From assembly GCA_900541585.1 (NCBI GenBank), contig UQKD01000015.1:1-64000 (forward strand): a stretch of 64,000 bases of DNA, given 5' to 3'. The translations under genes were made by a program, and so were the position numbers. This document shows, piece by piece, positions 18,793-28,345 of this stretch; the first letter of the stretch is position 1, and each line of letters begins with the position of its first letter. The notes beneath the pieces were generated by a model that was not told where the DNA came from, ran no database searches, and saw only the letters and a program-made list of their open reading frames with translations. Source of the stretch: an uncultured Alistipes sp. (lineage in GTDB: Bacteria > Bacteroidota > Bacteroidia > Bacteroidales > Rikenellaceae).

Positions 18793-20502
18793 ATGCGACA
18801 CCGGATCCTCCTCCTGATCGCCGCCGCGACGGGCCTGCTGGCCTGCGCCTGCGGCGGGACCGACGCCGAACGGCTGCACCGGGCCGCCATGCGGGAGTAC
18901 CTCGACCCGATCCGGCCCGGATACGAGGGGCGGAATCCCTTCTGGAACACCTTCGCGACGAAGTTCATCTACGCCCCGGCCTTCGAATTCGAACCGGTGG
19001 AAAACGCCGTGAAATACCGCTTCACCGTCTCGCACCTCGGGACCTCGATGGTCGAGTCGCCCCGTTACCGCAAGGATGCCCCGACCGAAGACCCCGAACC
19101 CCGGCGGGTCCTCGGGCCGGGCGCTCCGACGGGACGTTCGTGGAGCTTCGAGGCGGAATCCCCGCAGCAGAGCCTCGCTCCGGTGTGGAACGACATCCCG
19201 GCAGGCCGGGTGCGGGTCACGGCGGAGGGGCTGGACGCCGCGGGACAGGTCCTGGGAAAGGCCGGGGAGCGGGAATTCCTGCGGGACTTTCCCTTCCGGC
19301 CGCCCTACAACGGCAACGTGAGGCCCTATGCCGAGGCGGCGCGCATGGCCGCCCTGTACATCCACGAACTCCCGGCGATCCGCCACTGGCTCACCGCCGC
19401 GGAGCCGGACATGACCTACCGCCACAACACCTACGCCTGCAAAATCGTGGGGGCCACGATCCGGCTGGAGGTGCTGGTCGCAAAACTGCTGCCCGCGCAC
19501 CGGGAGGAGGCGCTCGCCATCGCCCGGAACGCGGCCCGCTTCCTGATGGGCCGAAGCCGTCCCGAAGGCGACCCGCTGGCCTTCTTCCCGCCGACCTACT
19601 ACTCCGACCTGATCTCCTCGTCACGGGCCGAAAACCGCGGCAAGACGATGACCATGGAGGCCTGCGCCGCCGGAAACGCCTTCCTCGACCTCTACGACGC
19701 GACGGGCGACCGGATCTACTACGACCGGGCGCTGGCCATCGCGGAGACCTACTCCAGGCTGCAGCACGCCGACGGATCGTTCCCGATCAAGGTCGATTTC
19801 GAGACCGGGGAGCCGGTCAACGGCTGCAAGGCGATGCTCACGCCGGTCATGGAGTATTTCGGACGACTTGAGGACTGGTACGGCGTCACCCGCTACCGCG
19901 ACTGCCTCGCCCGGGCCGCGGAGTGGATGCACGGCAACGCCCTCGAAAGCTTCGATATGACCGGGCAGTTCGAGGATATGACCGTTCTCGGGCAGCAGCC
20001 CTACCAGAACCTCACCAACTGCGCTTCGGCGCCCTACGCCTCGTGGCTGCTCAAAAAGCCCGGACGTACGGCCGCGGAGCTGGCCGACGCCGTCGACCTG
20101 ATCCGTTTCAGCGAGGACCAGTTCGTCTGCTGGGACGTGCTGCCCGACGACGACGGCGTCCGGACGCTCTGCACGCCCTGCGTCTACGAACAGTACGGCT
20201 ACCGGGTTCCGGTCGACAACAGCACGTGCGTGGTGGCGAACGCCCTGCTGGACCTCTTCGAGGCGACGGGCGACCGGCTGGCTTTCGCCAAGGCCAAAGC
20301 GCTGACGGACAACCTCACCGTGGTCCAGAATGCGCTGGACGGGCTGATCCCCACGTCGCTCGACGTACGCGAAGGCGCCAAGAACCGGATACGGGGTTTC
20401 TGGGTCAACTGCACCTACGCCTCCATTCTCACGCTGCTCCGGATGGCGGAACTCACCGGAGAGGCCGCCGGTTTTTCCGCCGAAGTCCCGCCCTCACGCT
20501 GA
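18793..20502 (+). CDS. Lipoprotein with predicted six-hairpin (alpha/alpha) fold, unknown activity
   Basis: A 569-residue lipoprotein (MRHRILLLIAAATGLLAC) in the lyase operon. A GTG at 18784 overlaps the upstream stop (GTGA) and may also be used; the ATG gives the cleaner signal peptide. Residues 40-170 look beta-rich with FEFEPVENAVKYRFTV. The rest shows repeating helical-hairpin features of six-hairpin glycosidases or epimerases: FLDLYDATGDRIYYDRALAIAETY, LLDLFEATGDRLAFAKAKAL, and acidic sites in TCVVANALLDLFE. No catalytic signature is recognised. From context it may be a hydrolase, lyase or C5-epimerase-like enzyme on uronates. Confidence 0.7.
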   Translation: MRHRILLLIAAATGLLACACGGTDAERLHRAAMREYLDPIRPGYEGRNPFWNTFATKFIYAPAFEFEPVENAVKYRFTVSHLGTSMVESPRYRKDAPTEDPEPRRVLGPGAPTGRSWSFEAESPQQSLAPVWNDIPAGRVRVTAEGLDAAGQVLGKAGEREFLRDFPFRPPYNGNVRPYAEAARMAALYIHELPAIRHWLTAAEPDMTYRHNTYACKIVGATIRLEVLVAKLLPAHREEALAIARNAARFLMGRSRPEGDPLAFFPPTYYSDLISSSRAENRGKTMTMEACAAGNAFLDLYDATGDRIYYDRALAIAETYSRLQHADGSFPIKVDFETGEPVNGCKAMLTPVMEYFGRLEDWYGVTRYRDCLARAAEWMHGNALESFDMTGQFEDMTVLGQQPYQNLTNCASAPYASWLLKKPGRTAAELADAVDLIRFSEDQFVCWDVLPDDDGVRTLCTPCVYEQYGYRVPVDNSTCVVANALLDLFEATGDRLAFAKAKALTDNLTVVQNALDGLIPTSLDVREGAKNRIRGFWVNCTYASILTLLRMAELTGEAAGFSAEVPPSR

Positions 20503-20576
20503 AGCGGAAGACGGCCCGGAATTCCCGAAACCGGATATTTTTCGGTATCTTGTGCCATCAATCCGACGCTTTTCCG

Positions 20577-23500
20577 ATGACGAAAACCTACATAGCGGCC
20601 CTGGTCCTGCTCCTGGCGACAGCCCTTCCCGGGTCGGCGATCAATCCCTACCGGCGGTACGACGCAAGAAGCGGGCTGTCCGACAACAGCGTGAAGGACA
20701 TCTGCCAAGACAGCCGAGGCTACATGTGGTTCGCCACGAAGGACGGATTCAACCGCTTCAACGGCTACTGCTTCGACGTTTTCGGCTCGTCATTCTCCGG
20801 CGAGCACCTCAACATCGACGTCATCCGCCCCCACTCGGACGGAATCCGCATCTGGCTGGGGTGCACCGAAGCCCTCATGCTTTTCGACCCGCGGGACGAG
20901 AGCCTCACGCGGTTCGACGCCCGAAACAGCGAAGGGAAGGGCATCGAAAACTGCATCAGCCTGCTGTACGACCCGCTGGGCGACCTGTGGATCGGAACCG
21001 ACAACGGGCTGTTCCGCTGGGACGAGCGCATCGGCCGCCTCTTCCGCTACGAGCTGGAGGAGGGCGATGGCAGCGCGTGCCGCGGGATCCGAACCATCTT
21101 CGAGGACAGCGGCGGCGAAATCTGGGTCGGAACGACCGCCGGGCTGTACCGCTACCACCGCAAGACGGACCGCTTCGGCCGGAACGCGAAGCCCAAGCCG
21201 GAAAGCTCCCTGCTGGGCGACAACGAGATCACGGCCGTCGTCGAGGCCGAGGAGGGCAAACTGCTGATCGGCATGCAGAACGGCTACCTCGGCGAATTCG
21301 ACGTCTACACGGGCCGGTTCACCGAATTTCCCGCCTTCGACGCCGAGGGAAGGAAACTCTCCGTCACGCGTATCCACACGATTTTCCGGCGGGACATGAA
21401 CCGCTACATGATCGGTTCGGACAGCGGCCTTTTCTTCTTCAGCCGCAAGAACGGCGTCTGGTCGGTCTCCGGAGACGACCTCGCCGACGAGAGCATCTAC
21501 CGGTGTTTCCGTGACCGCGAGGGCGGCGTCTGGATCGGGACCTATTTCTGCGGCGTGAACTACCTCTCGCCCCGGCAGGACGAGATCCTGTGGTACTACG
21601 ACGACGGCCACCCGGAGTCGCTCGACGGCAACGCCGTGAGCCAGTTCTGCGACGACGGCCGGGGAAACCTCTGGATCGCGACCGAAAACGGAGGTCTGAA
21701 CCATTTCGACGTCCGCAACCGGAAGTTCACCAACCACACCGCCCGCAGCCACAACAACCTGCATGCCCTCTGCAAGGACGGGGACGACCTGCTGATCGGA
21801 ACCTTCTCGCAGGGGCTGGACCGGATGAACCTCCGGACCGGGAAGGTCGTCAACTACCGGAACATCCCCGGGGATTCCGCCTCCCTGTGCAACGACTATG
21901 TCTACGCCATCTTCCGGGCAAGCGACGGGACGATCTACGTCGGAACGATGTCCGGCATGTGCACCTTCGACAAACGCCGGGGACGGTTCTCCCGGGTGGA
22001 GATCACCGAAGGCCGGTTCATCTACGACATCGCCGAGGACGCCGGAGGCAACATCTGGGTGGCCAGCAAGGTGAGCGGGATATACCGTTATTCGCCCGGC
22101 GACAGGAGCTGGAAAAACTACCGTCACGACGAACTCGACCCCCGTTCGCCCGCCGACGACAGGTACATTCGGGTCTACGTCGACACCGGAGGGCAGATCT
22201 GGTTCTGCGGCGAAAGCGCCGGAATCTGCCGCTACGATCCCGCGACGGACGGTTTCGAGAACTTCGGAGCCGACGACAACCTGCCGAACGGCATCTACTA
22301 CGGCGTGCTGGACGACAGCGCGGGCAACCTGTGGCTCTCCTCCAACCAGGGCATCCTCAAATACAATCCCCAGTTGCGCACCTGCGTACGCTATACGACC
22401 GAAGACGGGCTCCAGAGCAACCAGTTCAATTTCCGGTCGTCGCACAAGACCGGGGACGGAACGTTCTTCTTCGGGGGAATAAACGGCTTCAACATCTTCT
22501 CGCCGTTCAACATCTCGGTCAACAAGGTCCGGCCGGAGATCGTCATTTCGTCGGTCTGCATGCACCGGGCCGACAGCTTCTCGGTCGGTTCGGAACGGCA
22601 GACCGCCCCCGACGGGAACCTGCGCATCTCCAGCAAAACGATCTCCTTCGACATCAATTTCGAGTGTTTGAGCTACGTGGCCCCGGGGCAGAACCGCTAT
22701 GCGTGGAAACTGGAAGGTTTCAACAGCGACTGGGTCTACACCGACCAGCACTCCGTGTCGTTCATGAAACTGCCCGCTGGCCGCTACGTCTTCCGGGTGC
22801 GGGGCTGCAACAACGACGGCTACTGGAGCGATGCGACCCGCAGCCTGGAGATCAGCGTACAGCCCCATCCCTTTCTCAGCCCCGTCGCCAAGGGCGTCTA
22901 TTTCCTGCTGGTCGTGCTGCTGATCGTCGGCGGGGTCCGGATCATTCTCCGGCGGCAGGGCGAAAAGAAGGAAAAGGAGCTGATCCAGGCCAAGATGGCG
23001 TTCTTCACCCAAGTGGCCCACGAGATCAAGACGCCGGTCACGCTGATCAAGTCCCCGCTCGAACGAATCATCGAAACCGGAAAATGGAACAGCGACGTGA
23101 CCGCCAACCTCGACATCATGAAACGGAACGTCGACCGGCTGCTCGAACTCATCCGCCAGCTGCTCGATTTCCGGAAGGTGGACAACGAGGGGTTCCGGTT
23201 GAGCCGCCGCGAAATCGACGTCAGCCTGCTGGTCGAGGAGACCGTCGCACGATTCCGCAACTCGACCGAAAAGATCGCCATCCGCACGGACTGCCCCGAT
23301 GCGCACGTCCTGTTCTATGCCGACGGCGAGGCCTTCACCAAGATCTTGAGCAACCTGCTCGCCAACGCCCTGAAATACGCCCGTTCGACGGTCGAGGTCG
23401 TCCTCCGCATCCTGGACGACGACCGGGGACGGACGCTCCGGCTCTCGGTCCGGGACGACGGGGACGGCATCCCGCCCCGTATCCGGGAAAAGGTGTTCGA

Positions 23501-24506
23501 CCTCTTCTACCAGAAGAACCCCGATTCGGGCAAGGGCTTCGGAATCGGTTTGAGCCTGGTGAAACTCCTCGTCGAGAAGCACAACGGCCGGGTGTACGTC
23601 GACCGGCACACCGTCGAGGGCTGCGAACTTACGGTGGAGATCCCGGATTCCGGGGAATCGGCAAGGGGGGGGGAGATTCGCGCCTCCGAACCGGCCGAAG
23701 AGACGGCCGACAACCCGGAAGACCGGCAGCCGGAAGCGAAGCCCTTCCGCATCATGATCGTGGAGGACACCCCGGACCTGCGGGAGTTCCTGGTCAAGAA
23801 TTTCGAGGACACCTACGGCGTCCTTTCGGCGAAAAACGGCGCCGAGGCCCTTGCCATCCTCGAAAAACAGGCGTGCGACCTGATCATCAGCGACGCCCTG
23901 ATGCCCGAAATGGACGGTTTCGACCTGCTGATGAAGGTCCGCAACGACGAAATGCTGTGCCACATTCCGTTCATCCTGCTCTCGGTGGTCGACTCCGTGG
24001 ACTCGAAGATCCGGGGGCTGGAATACGGGGCCGACGTCTACATCGAAAAACCCTTCTCGCTGGGCTACGTCAAGGCGACGGTGGAGAGCCTGCTCGAAAA
24101 CCGGAAACGAGCTTTCCGCCACTTCGCGTCACGGCCCGGATTCCAGTACGAGAAGGATGACATGGGCCGCAACGACCGGCAGTGGCTGGACAAGCTGACG
24201 GGCATCGTCCGCGAGAACCTCACCTGCGAGACGCTCTCCGTGGACCTGCTCGTCGAGAAGATGGCCTTGAGCCGCTCCAGCCTGCAACGGAAGCTGAAAG
24301 GGCTGACGGGCGTCTCGCCCAACGAATACATCCAGCTGGTGCGGCTGAAAACGGCCGCGCAGCTGCTCCGCAGCGGCGAATACCGGATCAGCGAGGTCTG
24401 CTACCTGACCGGCTTCAGCAGCATGTCGTGGTTCGCCAAGTGCTTCACGAAGCAGTTCGGCATGCGCCCGAAGGATTTCATCCGGCAGAACCAGGACGGA
24501 AAATAA
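20577..24506 (+). CDS. Hybrid two-component system regulator (one-protein sensor kinase/AraC regulator) of the PUL
   Basis: A 1309-residue inner-membrane protein. The order is signal peptide; periplasmic two-bladed propeller sensor made of repeated Reg_prop motifs (such as GYMWFATKDGFNRF, LWIGTDNGLFRW, IWVGTTAGLYRY), about 25-685; Y_Y_Y domain about 690-765; one membrane helix about 772-790; HisKA with phospho-acceptor His815 in VAHEIKTP; ATPase domain to about 1021; linker; receiver with Asp1106 in SDALMPEMDG; AraC HTH about 1210-1309. It should sense an oligosaccharide and activate the PUL. A nine-G run at 23665-23673 lies in the linker between kinase and receiver; a length change there would remove receiver and HTH. 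A near-match -7 box (TATCTTGT) precedes it. Confidence 0.94.
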   Translation: MTKTYIAALVLLLATALPGSAINPYRRYDARSGLSDNSVKDICQDSRGYMWFATKDGFNRFNGYCFDVFGSSFSGEHLNIDVIRPHSDGIRIWLGCTEALMLFDPRDESLTRFDARNSEGKGIENCISLLYDPLGDLWIGTDNGLFRWDERIGRLFRYELEEGDGSACRGIRTIFEDSGGEIWVGTTAGLYRYHRKTDRFGRNAKPKPESSLLGDNEITAVVEAEEGKLLIGMQNGYLGEFDVYTGRFTEFPAFDAEGRKLSVTRIHTIFRRDMNRYMIGSDSGLFFFSRKNGVWSVSGDDLADESIYRCFRDREGGVWIGTYFCGVNYLSPRQDEILWYYDDGHPESLDGNAVSQFCDDGRGNLWIATENGGLNHFDVRNRKFTNHTARSHNNLHALCKDGDDLLIGTFSQGLDRMNLRTGKVVNYRNIPGDSASLCNDYVYAIFRASDGTIYVGTMSGMCTFDKRRGRFSRVEITEGRFIYDIAEDAGGNIWVASKVSGIYRYSPGDRSWKNYRHDELDPRSPADDRYIRVYVDTGGQIWFCGESAGICRYDPATDGFENFGADDNLPNGIYYGVLDDSAGNLWLSSNQGILKYNPQLRTCVRYTTEDGLQSNQFNFRSSHKTGDGTFFFGGINGFNIFSPFNISVNKVRPEIVISSVCMHRADSFSVGSERQTAPDGNLRISSKTISFDINFECLSYVAPGQNRYAWKLEGFNSDWVYTDQHSVSFMKLPAGRYVFRVRGCNNDGYWSDATRSLEISVQPHPFLSPVAKGVYFLLVVLLIVGGVRIILRRQGEKKEKELIQAKMAFFTQVAHEIKTPVTLIKSPLERIIETGKWNSDVTANLDIMKRNVDRLLELIRQLLDFRKVDNEGFRLSRREIDVSLLVEETVARFRNSTEKIAIRTDCPDAHVLFYADGEAFTKILSNLLANALKYARSTVEVVLRILDDDRGRTLRLSVRDDGDGIPPRIREKVFDLFYQKNPDSGKGFGIGLSLVKLLVEKHNGRVYVDRHTVEGCELTVEIPDSGESARGGEIRASEPAEETADNPEDRQPEAKPFRIMIVEDTPDLREFLVKNFEDTYGVLSAKNGAEALAILEKQACDLIISDALMPEMDGFDLLMKVRNDEMLCHIPFILLSVVDSVDSKIRGLEYGADVYIEKPFSLGYVKATVESLLENRKRAFRHFASRPGFQYEKDDMGRNDRQWLDKLTGIVRENLTCETLSVDLLVEKMALSRSSLQRKLKGLTGVSPNEYIQLVRLKTAAQLLRSGEYRISEVCYLTGFSSMSWFAKCFTKQFGMRPKDFIRQNQDGK
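23665..23673 (+). repeat. G9 homopolymer inside the hybrid regulator gene
   Basis: Nine G in the codons AGG GGG GGG GAG (residues 1030-1033), in frame at length nine. One extra G would shift reading to a frame that stays open to 24160, giving a protein with kinase but no receiver or DNA-binding domain. Confidence 0.9.
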
Positions 24507-24540
24507 CCCCGCACCAGGAATATGGGATGCATGTCGACTG

Positions 24541-24554
24541 TTTTTGAACAAAAA
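24541..24554. promoter_or_regulatory. Palindromic operator candidate before the first sulfatase operon
   Basis: TTTTTG-AA-CAAAAA, a perfect 6-2-6 inverted repeat, 28 bp upstream of the -7 box TACCTTTG at 24582-24589. A longer version of the same palindrome lies in the other sulfatase control region at 31422-31437. Nothing else is seen in the 24507-24650 gap. Confidence 0.5.
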
Positions 24555-24581
24555 GTGCTCCTGACCGCCCGCTCCTTTCAC

Positions 24582-24589
24582 TACCTTTG
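24582..24589 (+). promoter_or_regulatory. -7 element of the sulfatase-GH2-sulfatase operon
   Basis: TACCTTTG matches TAnnTTTG and would give a leader of about 55 nt to the ATG at 24651. No -33 TTG is visible at 19-21 nt, consistent with regulated expression. Confidence 0.5.
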
Positions 24590-24650
24590 TTTCGCAGTCC
24601 GCTCCCCAAGAAACGGACCGCGAAGCAGGAAACCAACGAGCACCTAAATA

Positions 24651-26024
24651 ATGAAACCCAAGAACCTTCTGCTGCTCGCGGCAGGCGCGACGGCCGCCCA
24701 CGGGACGGCATCCGCTTCGGCCGGAGCCACCAAGTCCAAACCCAACATCCTGTTCATCCTGGTCGACGACCTGGGCTGGGGCGACCTCTCCTGCCAGTAT
24801 GCCGCGGACCTCCGGACGCCGAACATCGACGCGATCTTCGAAACGGGCGTACGGTGTGACAACTTCTATGCGAACTCCAACGTCTCCTCCCCTTCGCGCG
24901 CAGCCCTGATGACGGGACGCTTCCCCGCCATGGTGGGTGTGCCGGGCGTGATCCGGACACAGCCCCGGCAAAGCTGGGGCTACCTTTCGCCGTCGGCCGT
25001 GACCATGCCGCAGATGCTCAAGCGCGCCGGCTACCAAACCGCCCTCGTCGGCAAATGGCATCTGGGACTCGAAAGCCCCAACCTGCCCAACGAGCGGGGA
25101 TTCGACCATTTCCAGGGCTTCCTGGGCGACATGATGGACGACTACAACACCCACCGGCGCGAAGGGCACAACTACATGTTCCTGAACGACCGGGAGATCG
25201 ACCCCGAAGGGCATGCGACGGACCTCTTCGCGACGTGGGGCGCGGAATACATCACCCGGCAGGCCGCCAACGACGCCCCGTTCTTCCTCTACCTGGCTTT
25301 CAACGCCCCGCACACTCCGCTGCAACCGCCCGCGGAATGGCTCGAACGGGTTACCGAACGGGACCCCTCGCTGCCGGAGAAACGCGCCAAGCTCGTCGCC
25401 CTGATCGAACACATGGACTACAACGTGGGGCGCGTGATGGAGGCGCTGCGCAAGAGTGGACAGTTTGAAAACACACTCGTCGTATTCGCCTCGGACAACG
25501 GCGGGGACCGCGGCGCAATGGCCAACAACGGCCCGGCGCGCGGCGCCAAGGGCGACATGTTCGAAGGCGGGCTCCGGGTTCCGTGCGCCGTCCGGCTGCC
25601 GGGCGTCTGCGAAGGCGGCCGCCGGAACGACGATTTCATCATGCTGATGGACTTCCTCCCCACGTTCTGCGACATGCTGAACATACCCGTCGGCCACCCA
25701 ATCGACGGCATCTCCGTCCTCGCCTCGCTCAAAGGCGAAGAGCAGGACACCGCGGACCGCTACATATTCTGGCTCCGCAACGAGGGCGGGCCGAACTTCT
25801 GCGGAAAAACCCAGAGCGCAGCCCGATACCGGAATCACAAGTTCCTGCAGAACATGCCCTTCGAGCAGGCCCAGCTGTTCGATCTCGTCAGCGACTCGCT
25901 CGAAGCCAGCCCGCTCGAACTGAAAGGGCCTGCCTACCGCGACCTGCACCGCGCCCTGACCGACCATTACCGCAAATGGGGAGCCGTTCCCTGCCAGCCG
26001 CCCGTGCAAACCGACAAACGCTAA
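24651..26024 (+). CDS. S1-family sulfatase, serine-type
   Basis: A 457-residue exported sulfatase with signal peptide (MKPKNLLLLAAGATAAHGTASA). Metal ligands Asp39-Asp40 lie in ILVDDLGWGD. The activation motif is SSPSRAALMTGR, with Ser79 as the residue to be converted to formylglycine. KWHLGLES, HTPLQPP and FASDNGGDRG are further conserved active-site blocks. Sulfatases of this family remove sulfate esters from glycans; sulfate position cannot be read from sequence alone. It is first in an operon with a GH2 gene 16 bp downstream. Confidence 0.93.
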   Translation: MKPKNLLLLAAGATAAHGTASASAGATKSKPNILFILVDDLGWGDLSCQYAADLRTPNIDAIFETGVRCDNFYANSNVSSPSRAALMTGRFPAMVGVPGVIRTQPRQSWGYLSPSAVTMPQMLKRAGYQTALVGKWHLGLESPNLPNERGFDHFQGFLGDMMDDYNTHRREGHNYMFLNDREIDPEGHATDLFATWGAEYITRQAANDAPFFLYLAFNAPHTPLQPPAEWLERVTERDPSLPEKRAKLVALIEHMDYNVGRVMEALRKSGQFENTLVVFASDNGGDRGAMANNGPARGAKGDMFEGGLRVPCAVRLPGVCEGGRRNDDFIMLMDFLPTFCDMLNIPVGHPIDGISVLASLKGEEQDTADRYIFWLRNEGGPNFCGKTQSAARYRNHKFLQNMPFEQAQLFDLVSDSLEASPLELKGPAYRDLHRALTDHYRKWGAVPCQPPVQTDKR

Positions 26025-26040
26025 AACAAGACCGATAAAA

Positions 26041-28317
26041 ATGAGAATCAGACTGTCAGCCCTTACCCTGCTTTCCGCGCTCTGCGTCGCCTGGTGTGCC
26101 CGGGCGGAGAAACCGATGACGATGGAGACGCCCTTCACCCGATCCGTCAGCCGCGAACTGCCCCTGCCGGAGTATCCCCGCCCGCAATTCGAACGGGAAA
26201 GCTGGGTCAACCTCAACGGAAAATGGAACTACACGGTCGAAAGCTGCGATTTCGAGGCCGTGCAGGGCCTCACCGAGGCCGAAAGCTGGACGACACGCCC
26301 CATTCCGACCGCCTGGACGGGAGAGATTCTGGTCCCCTTCTCGATCGACGCGCCTCTTTCGGGCGTGGGACACATCCTCCGCCCGCAGGAGGTGCTGTGG
26401 TACGAACGCCGGTTCGACGTGCCGCGCGACTGGAAGGACAAACGCGTCGTGCTGCATTTCCAGGCCTCGGACTGGGAGACGAGCGTCTACGTGAACGGCA
26501 GGCGCATCGGGCAGCACCGCGGAGGCTACGACCCGTTCTCGTTCGACATCACGGACTACGTCCGCAAATCGGGCAACGTGCTCAACGTGTGCGTCTGGGA
26601 CGCCACCGAACAGCAGGCGCAGGCCATCGGCAAGCAGATCATGCCCGAGCACAGGCAGGGTTTCCGCTACCAGCCCACGGGCGGCATCTGGCAGACCGTA
26701 TGGCTCGAAGGCGTTCCCCGGAAAGCCATCGAGCGGGTCAAGATCACCCCGCAGTACGACGACGCGGCGGTGAAGGTGGAGTTCGCCAAACCCGCCGGAC
26801 AACATGTATCCGTCGAGATCCTGGACAACGGCCGTGTCGTGGCCAGGGCCGAAACGACGGACGACACCGCCGTCATCCCGCTGCCCGGATTCAAACCCTG
26901 GTCGCCCGACAGCCCCCACCTGTACGACCTCGAAATGAGGCTGACCGAGGGCGGCAGAACGCTGGACAAGGTGAAGAGTTACTTCGGCATGCGGAAGATC
27001 GAGGTCCGGCCCGACGCCGCCGGGCAGCCGCTGGTCTACCTCAACGGCCGGGAGATTTTCCAGTACGGACCCCTCGACCAGGGCTACTGGCCCGACGGCG
27101 TGCTCACCCCTCCGGGCGACGAGGCGGCCGCATTCGACCTCGAATACCTCAAGCAGATCGGCGCCAACATGATCCGGGTGCACATCAAGACGCATCCCGA
27201 CCGCTGGTACTACCATGCCGACCGTCTCGGAATCCTCGTCTGGCAGGACATGATCTGCATGCCCAAATACGGACAGACCGTGACCGAAGCGGCCTCCGGG
27301 CAGTGGGCCGCGGAGTTCAAAAACATGGTCGACTGGCTCTACAACCACCCCTCGGTCGTACTGTGGGTGGTGTTCAACGAAGCCTGGGGCCAGCACGACA
27401 CCGAGAAGCACACCCAGTGGATCGCGTCCTACGATCCCTCGCGCATCGTGACCTGCGCCAGCGGGTGGTTCGACGCACCCGCCGGCAACACCGTGGACAT
27501 GCACGACTACACGTTCTATCCCCGCGCCGTGCCCGACTGGAAACTCGGCCGTACGAGGGCCGCCGTCCTGGGCGAGGCCGGCGGCGTGAACCTCGCCGTC
27601 CCCGGACACACGTGGTACTCCGAGACCAACCCTCCCCGGCAGAAAAGCCACGACACCTTCACGCCTAAATCCGATTTCAGTTTCACGACCGAAGCCGGAC
27701 GCCACACGTACGCCACATCCGGGGAGTTCGAGGAGGCCTACGGCAAGTACATGCGCACGCTGCGCTGGCTGCGCGCGATCGGAGCCTGCACCGGAGTCGT
27801 CTACACCCAGATCACCGACGTCGAACACGAACTCAACGGCTGGATGACCTACGACCGGAAGGTATCGAAGATTCCAGCCGAAAAGATGCGCGCGATGAAC
27901 ACCCCGCTTTACGAAAAGCTGGCGGTCGAAACCCTCCTCGACTGGGGCGGGCAATGGACGGCGGGCGACGGAACGCTCCTGACGCTGCCCGCGGGCGCGG
28001 AGAATCCGTTCGTCGGGGTCGCCGCCCGGAGAGAACTCCCCGTGACCGTGAGCAACACCTTCACGGTGGACGACCCTTCCAGGAGCCACTGCATCGGCGT
28101 ATTCGGCATGAGCGACTACGAAATCCGCATCAACGGCCGACTGTTCCGGCGGACCAAGGTCGGCGGACAGAACTACGAGCCTTCGTACGGAGTCTTCGAA
28201 ATCTATCCCGACGAGGCCGGTATCCTCAAAAAGGGCCTCAACGAAATCACCGTCAAAGTTCTCCCCGTGAAAGGCGTCAAGCCGCTGTTCGACTTCGCCG
28301 TCTTCTGCGAAGAATAA
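26041..28317 (+). CDS. Glycoside hydrolase family 2 enzyme (beta-galactosidase/beta-glucuronidase type)
   Basis: A 758-residue exported enzyme (signal peptide ending near residue 22). Three N-terminal beta domains are visible: a jelly-roll sugar-binding domain at about 45-230 with VPFSIDAPLSGVG, WYERRFDVP and GGYDPFSFDIT, an Ig-like domain at about 230-320, and a TIM barrel from about 325. The catalytic pair is Glu447 (acid/base, VFNEAWGQ) and Glu512 (nucleophile, LGEAGG). GH2 includes beta-galactosidases, beta-glucuronidases and mannosidases; sequence does not decide. In a uronate PUL beta-glucuronidase is attractive, while the nearby mutarotase points to galactose. It sits between two sulfatase genes. 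Confidence 0.9.
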   Translation: MRIRLSALTLLSALCVAWCARAEKPMTMETPFTRSVSRELPLPEYPRPQFERESWVNLNGKWNYTVESCDFEAVQGLTEAESWTTRPIPTAWTGEILVPFSIDAPLSGVGHILRPQEVLWYERRFDVPRDWKDKRVVLHFQASDWETSVYVNGRRIGQHRGGYDPFSFDITDYVRKSGNVLNVCVWDATEQQAQAIGKQIMPEHRQGFRYQPTGGIWQTVWLEGVPRKAIERVKITPQYDDAAVKVEFAKPAGQHVSVEILDNGRVVARAETTDDTAVIPLPGFKPWSPDSPHLYDLEMRLTEGGRTLDKVKSYFGMRKIEVRPDAAGQPLVYLNGREIFQYGPLDQGYWPDGVLTPPGDEAAAFDLEYLKQIGANMIRVHIKTHPDRWYYHADRLGILVWQDMICMPKYGQTVTEAASGQWAAEFKNMVDWLYNHPSVVLWVVFNEAWGQHDTEKHTQWIASYDPSRIVTCASGWFDAPAGNTVDMHDYTFYPRAVPDWKLGRTRAAVLGEAGGVNLAVPGHTWYSETNPPRQKSHDTFTPKSDFSFTTEAGRHTYATSGEFEEAYGKYMRTLRWLRAIGACTGVVYTQITDVEHELNGWMTYDRKVSKIPAEKMRAMNTPLYEKLAVETLLDWGGQWTAGDGTLLTLPAGAENPFVGVAARRELPVTVSNTFTVDDPSRSHCIGVFGMSDYEIRINGRLFRRTKVGGQNYEPSYGVFEIYPDEAGILKKGLNEITVKVLPVKGVKPLFDFAVFCEE

Positions 28318-28345
28318 CGATTCCTAAAACGTAAAACCACCCGCC

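Noticed and set aside
20790..24122. Long antisense open frame (about 1110 codons) opposite the hybrid regulator
   Set aside because: Composition is typical of a shadow frame in GC-rich DNA (Val, Asp, Arg and Gly rich), without any domain, and the plus-strand regulator is complete.
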